A program made the position numbers and the translations under genes. This document shows positions 61,898-64,000 of a stretch of DNA of 64,000 nt, in pieces. Source of the DNA: Paraprevotella xylaniphila YIT 11841 (lineage in GTDB: Bacteria; Bacteroidota; Bacteroidia; Bacteroidales; Bacteroidaceae); contig NZ_GL883836.1 in the NCBI RefSeq assembly GCF_000205165.1, positions 1 to 64,000 on the forward strand, in the 5' to 3' direction. The notes below the pieces were generated by a model. It did not search any database, was not told the DNA's origin, and saw nothing but the letters and a program-made list of their open reading frames with translations. Numbering within the stretch: the first letter of the stretch is position 1; each line of letters starts with the position of its first letter.

Positions 61898-64000
61898 ATG
61901 AGGAAGAAAAACTTTTTGATGTTGCTCGGCCTTGCCGGATTCGGCTTGACAGCCCAGGCGCAAGTCGTTGCAACGTTAGGTTTCGAGGATGGTGACCAGT
62001 TCTACCATCACAAGGACTCCACGCAATTTGCGGACTTCTACGGTGACCACATCAACCTCCAACCCGGGGATGTGTGGAATGAGAAGTGTGAAGAGACTTA
62101 TTCAGGCAAGTATGCCTTGGAGGCGAACAACTCCAATACGGTACAGGGTTCCCAATGGCATCGTGGTTTGAAGTTGCGTTATTTGCCCATTGAGGAAGGC
62201 AAATCCTACCGTGTGTCGTTTTGGGTGAAGGCCGACCAGACCTTTACGATGGCTGACGGGGGCGACCCGATAAATACGGCCATCAAATCGAGCCTGTCCA
62301 TTGGAAGGGAACACCTTGAGGCTCCCTTGATGTCGCAGAGCGGTGCGCAGTATTATTACGATTGGAGGGATGGCATCATGACGGGCGATTGGCGGCGTTT
62401 GTCGTTCGTGGCTTACAACTCCGGAAAGACCGTGCAGGACAAGTTCTTCGACCAGTTCGATGATAACATCAAAGACATCATCGTGAATGACCCCGAAGAC
62501 CCTTCGAAGAACGACACGATTTGGTGGAAGGGTGATGATACGTCGTTCCCTGACACGTATTTCCTGACCATCAATATGTACAATCCTGGCCGTTATCTTT
62601 TGGATGACATTAAGATTGAAGAAGCCACGATGGCAGGCTGTACGTATAATTATGATGCCATCAAGGTGGACTTCGGTTATCCTACGAATGCCGCCCAGTT
62701 GGCTTCTGCCAACACTGACCCGATCGGGGTGCATCTGTTGCCCAATTCGTATGTGAATGTGACGAACGGCGAGGAAGAGATGGAAGTGGCTTCAGTGGAA
62801 CTGAAGAAGGATGGTTACATGTATATTTTCATGGCGAATGAAATCGCCGAGGATGAGAGTGCCAATATCAAAGTCAGCTTCACGCCCGATGCGGATTGCC
62901 CGCTCATCTATACCACCGACCAACGTCCGAGCATGGATGTGACGAGCGAGATGAAAGTGCTCCCATTCACGAGCGAAGCCATTTACTATGATGAGACCAT
63001 CGAAGAAATGTCCTATCTGATGGACGGCCCGGTATACTTGTCATCAGTGCCGGAAGACCACAGCTTTGAGTTGGATCCGTCTTCATTCAATGAAGTGCGT
63101 GTGACTTACGACCGTGACGTGGCTTTGGACATCGCGTCTGTCCAATTGATGCAGAACGGCGTGCAAGTAGCCGATTTGTATGAATCAACCGTGGTGTCCG
63201 AGGAGGATCCGAAAACTGTGGTAGTATCGGTCGGCACGTTGGAGAATGGCGAATACCAGTTGGTGGTGACCAATGTGACCAATGCGTTGAGCGGTTTTGA
63301 GGCATTGCAGCCACAGACCATTAACTTCTCCGTAGGGCCGGATCAGAGCACGGGAACAACGGAACTCGTTTATTCTGCTGCTAAAGACTTTGCCACGTAT
63401 GCCAACGGTACTTTCCCGAAAGGTTGGTTGTCGAACGACAATGGAACCATCCACCAGTATGGTGTGACAGAAAGCGGTGAAGTTTGGAATTATAACTGGG
63501 GTGGTAACATTGGCGGTGGTGGATGCCGTTTGCAGGGTCCTTATACCGGTGATTTCAACGGTATGGCTCTTTATTGGCGTGCTACCGGCGGTACGGTGGG
63601 TACGGCCACTTATGGCGAACAGGTAAAAGACTATGTGATGCCCGACGGCACTTTGGATCCGGAAATGGATCCGGGAGTAGCGCTTCGCCTGACACCGCGC
63701 AAATATCAGCTTTCATTCCGCATGGCTGCGTGGAAGGCATTTGGAGACGGAACGTTGCCTAAATTCAATTTCTCGCTTGAAAAGATTGATTTGAAGAATC
63801 CTGATACAGGCGGTGAGGTGGTTGCCCATTTCAGCGGGCTTGAAGCCAAACCGAGCGTAAATGGTGGTCAAAATATGCCGGTGACGGGCACGTCTGTTAC
63901 CACTACGGAATTTACAGTAAACGAAGAGGGCTATTATATGTTGAAGTTCTCTTGCCAAAGTGGAGGAGGTTTCGAAGAATTCCTTTTGGGGGCCGTGGAA
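61898..64000 (+). CDS. Secreted multidomain protein, 3' end outside the window
   Basis: An open frame from ATG 61898 continues without stop to the right edge (701 codons so far). A signal peptide ends TAQAQ (about 1-22) and there is no lipobox. A jelly-roll-like domain covers about 25-250 (GKYALEANNS, YRVSFWVKADQT, LLDDIKIEEA), similar in pattern to carbohydrate-binding modules. Two Ig-like regions follow: about 255-390 with VKVSF-type strands, and about 390-485. Another beta-rich region has repeated Gly/Trp (WNYNWGGNIGGGG). I do not recognise a catalytic domain in the visible part. Its position right after SusC/SusD suggests a surface glycan-binding protein or an enzyme whose catalytic part lies beyond the edge. 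Confidence 0.7.
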   Translation, partial: MRKKNFLMLLGLAGFGLTAQAQVVATLGFEDGDQFYHHKDSTQFADFYGDHINLQPGDVWNEKCEETYSGKYALEANNSNTVQGSQWHRGLKLRYLPIEEGKSYRVSFWVKADQTFTMADGGDPINTAIKSSLSIGREHLEAPLMSQSGAQYYYDWRDGIMTGDWRRLSFVAYNSGKTVQDKFFDQFDDNIKDIIVNDPEDPSKNDTIWWKGDDTSFPDTYFLTINMYNPGRYLLDDIKIEEATMAGCTYNYDAIKVDFGYPTNAAQLASANTDPIGVHLLPNSYVNVTNGEEEMEVASVELKKDGYMYIFMANEIAEDESANIKVSFTPDADCPLIYTTDQRPSMDVTSEMKVLPFTSEAIYYDETIEEMSYLMDGPVYLSSVPEDHSFELDPSSFNEVRVTYDRDVALDIASVQLMQNGVQVADLYESTVVSEEDPKTVVVSVGTLENGEYQLVVTNVTNALSGFEALQPQTINFSVGPDQSTGTTELVYSAAKDFATYANGTFPKGWLSNDNGTIHQYGVTESGEVWNYNWGGNIGGGGCRLQGPYTGDFNGMALYWRATGGTVGTATYGEQVKDYVMPDGTLDPEMDPGVALRLTPRKYQLSFRMAAWKAFGDGTLPKFNFSLEKIDLKNPDTGGEVVAHFSGLEAKPSVNGGQNMPVTGTSVTTTEFTVNEEGYYMLKFSCQSGGGFEEFLLGAVE

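Overview
The window is a chromosomal segment of a Bacteroidales bacterium, most like the Bacteroides/Prevotella/Paraprevotella group; the species is not determined. The evidence is SusC/SusD pairs, fasciclin-domain lipoproteins, a Bacteroidetes-type omega subunit next to BamD and DUF4293, PorT-like, DUF3078, DUF4249 and DUF5020 proteins, and many promoters of the TTTG-N19-21-TAnnTTTG type. Such promoter elements lie just upstream of numerous start codons. In several cases they decide between an upstream TTG and the true ATG.

Layout. 1-340: four tRNA genes (Gly, Tyr, Arg, Val) on the minus strand with one promoter. 0.6-28.5 kb: mostly housekeeping and envelope genes. These include a DUF5020 barrel, uvrB, bamD-rpoZ-DUF4293, a PorT-like barrel with a LysM/periplasmic-binding protein, a gliding-motility-type C-terminal domain protein, uvrA, a YbaK-like deacylase, DUF4249 plus a TonB receptor, and an orphan lipoprotein. 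They continue with an MFSD1-like transporter plus S9 peptidase, pyrG-yidC, DUF3078, engB, and recR followed by a membrane protein and a glycosyltransferase, ending with a GNAT gene at 29.06 kb. 29.1-31.4 kb: tRNA-Asp followed by an AT-rich accessory patch with a decayed reading frame, a small membrane protein and a fimbrillin-type lipoprotein. 31.7-39.3 kb: a CzcCBA-type metal efflux operon with its own response regulator and sensor kinase.

39.5-45.3 kb: a xylan or glucuronoxylan module. It has a GPH-type symporter, a secreted GH10 xylanase, a leaderless (probably cytoplasmic) GH43 and an exported GH67 alpha-glucuronidase. GH10 would cut xylan, GH67 would remove (methyl)glucuronic acid outside the inner membrane, the symporter would import xylo-oligosaccharides, and GH43 would finish them inside.

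45.6-61.7 kb: a tight run of seven genes, FAS1 - SusC - SusD - FAS1 - FAS1 - SusC - SusD, with gaps of only 4-37 bases. An eighth secreted multidomain protein starts at 61898 and runs off the right edge. Three large fasciclin lipoproteins interleaved with two SusCD transporters is the most unusual system here. The substrate cannot be read from the sequence; neighbouring xylan enzymes make a plant glycan possible, but the cluster has its own upstream region after a terminator. A second point of interest is the MFSD1-like carrier placed directly behind a dipeptidyl-peptidase-like enzyme, which suggests dipeptide uptake.
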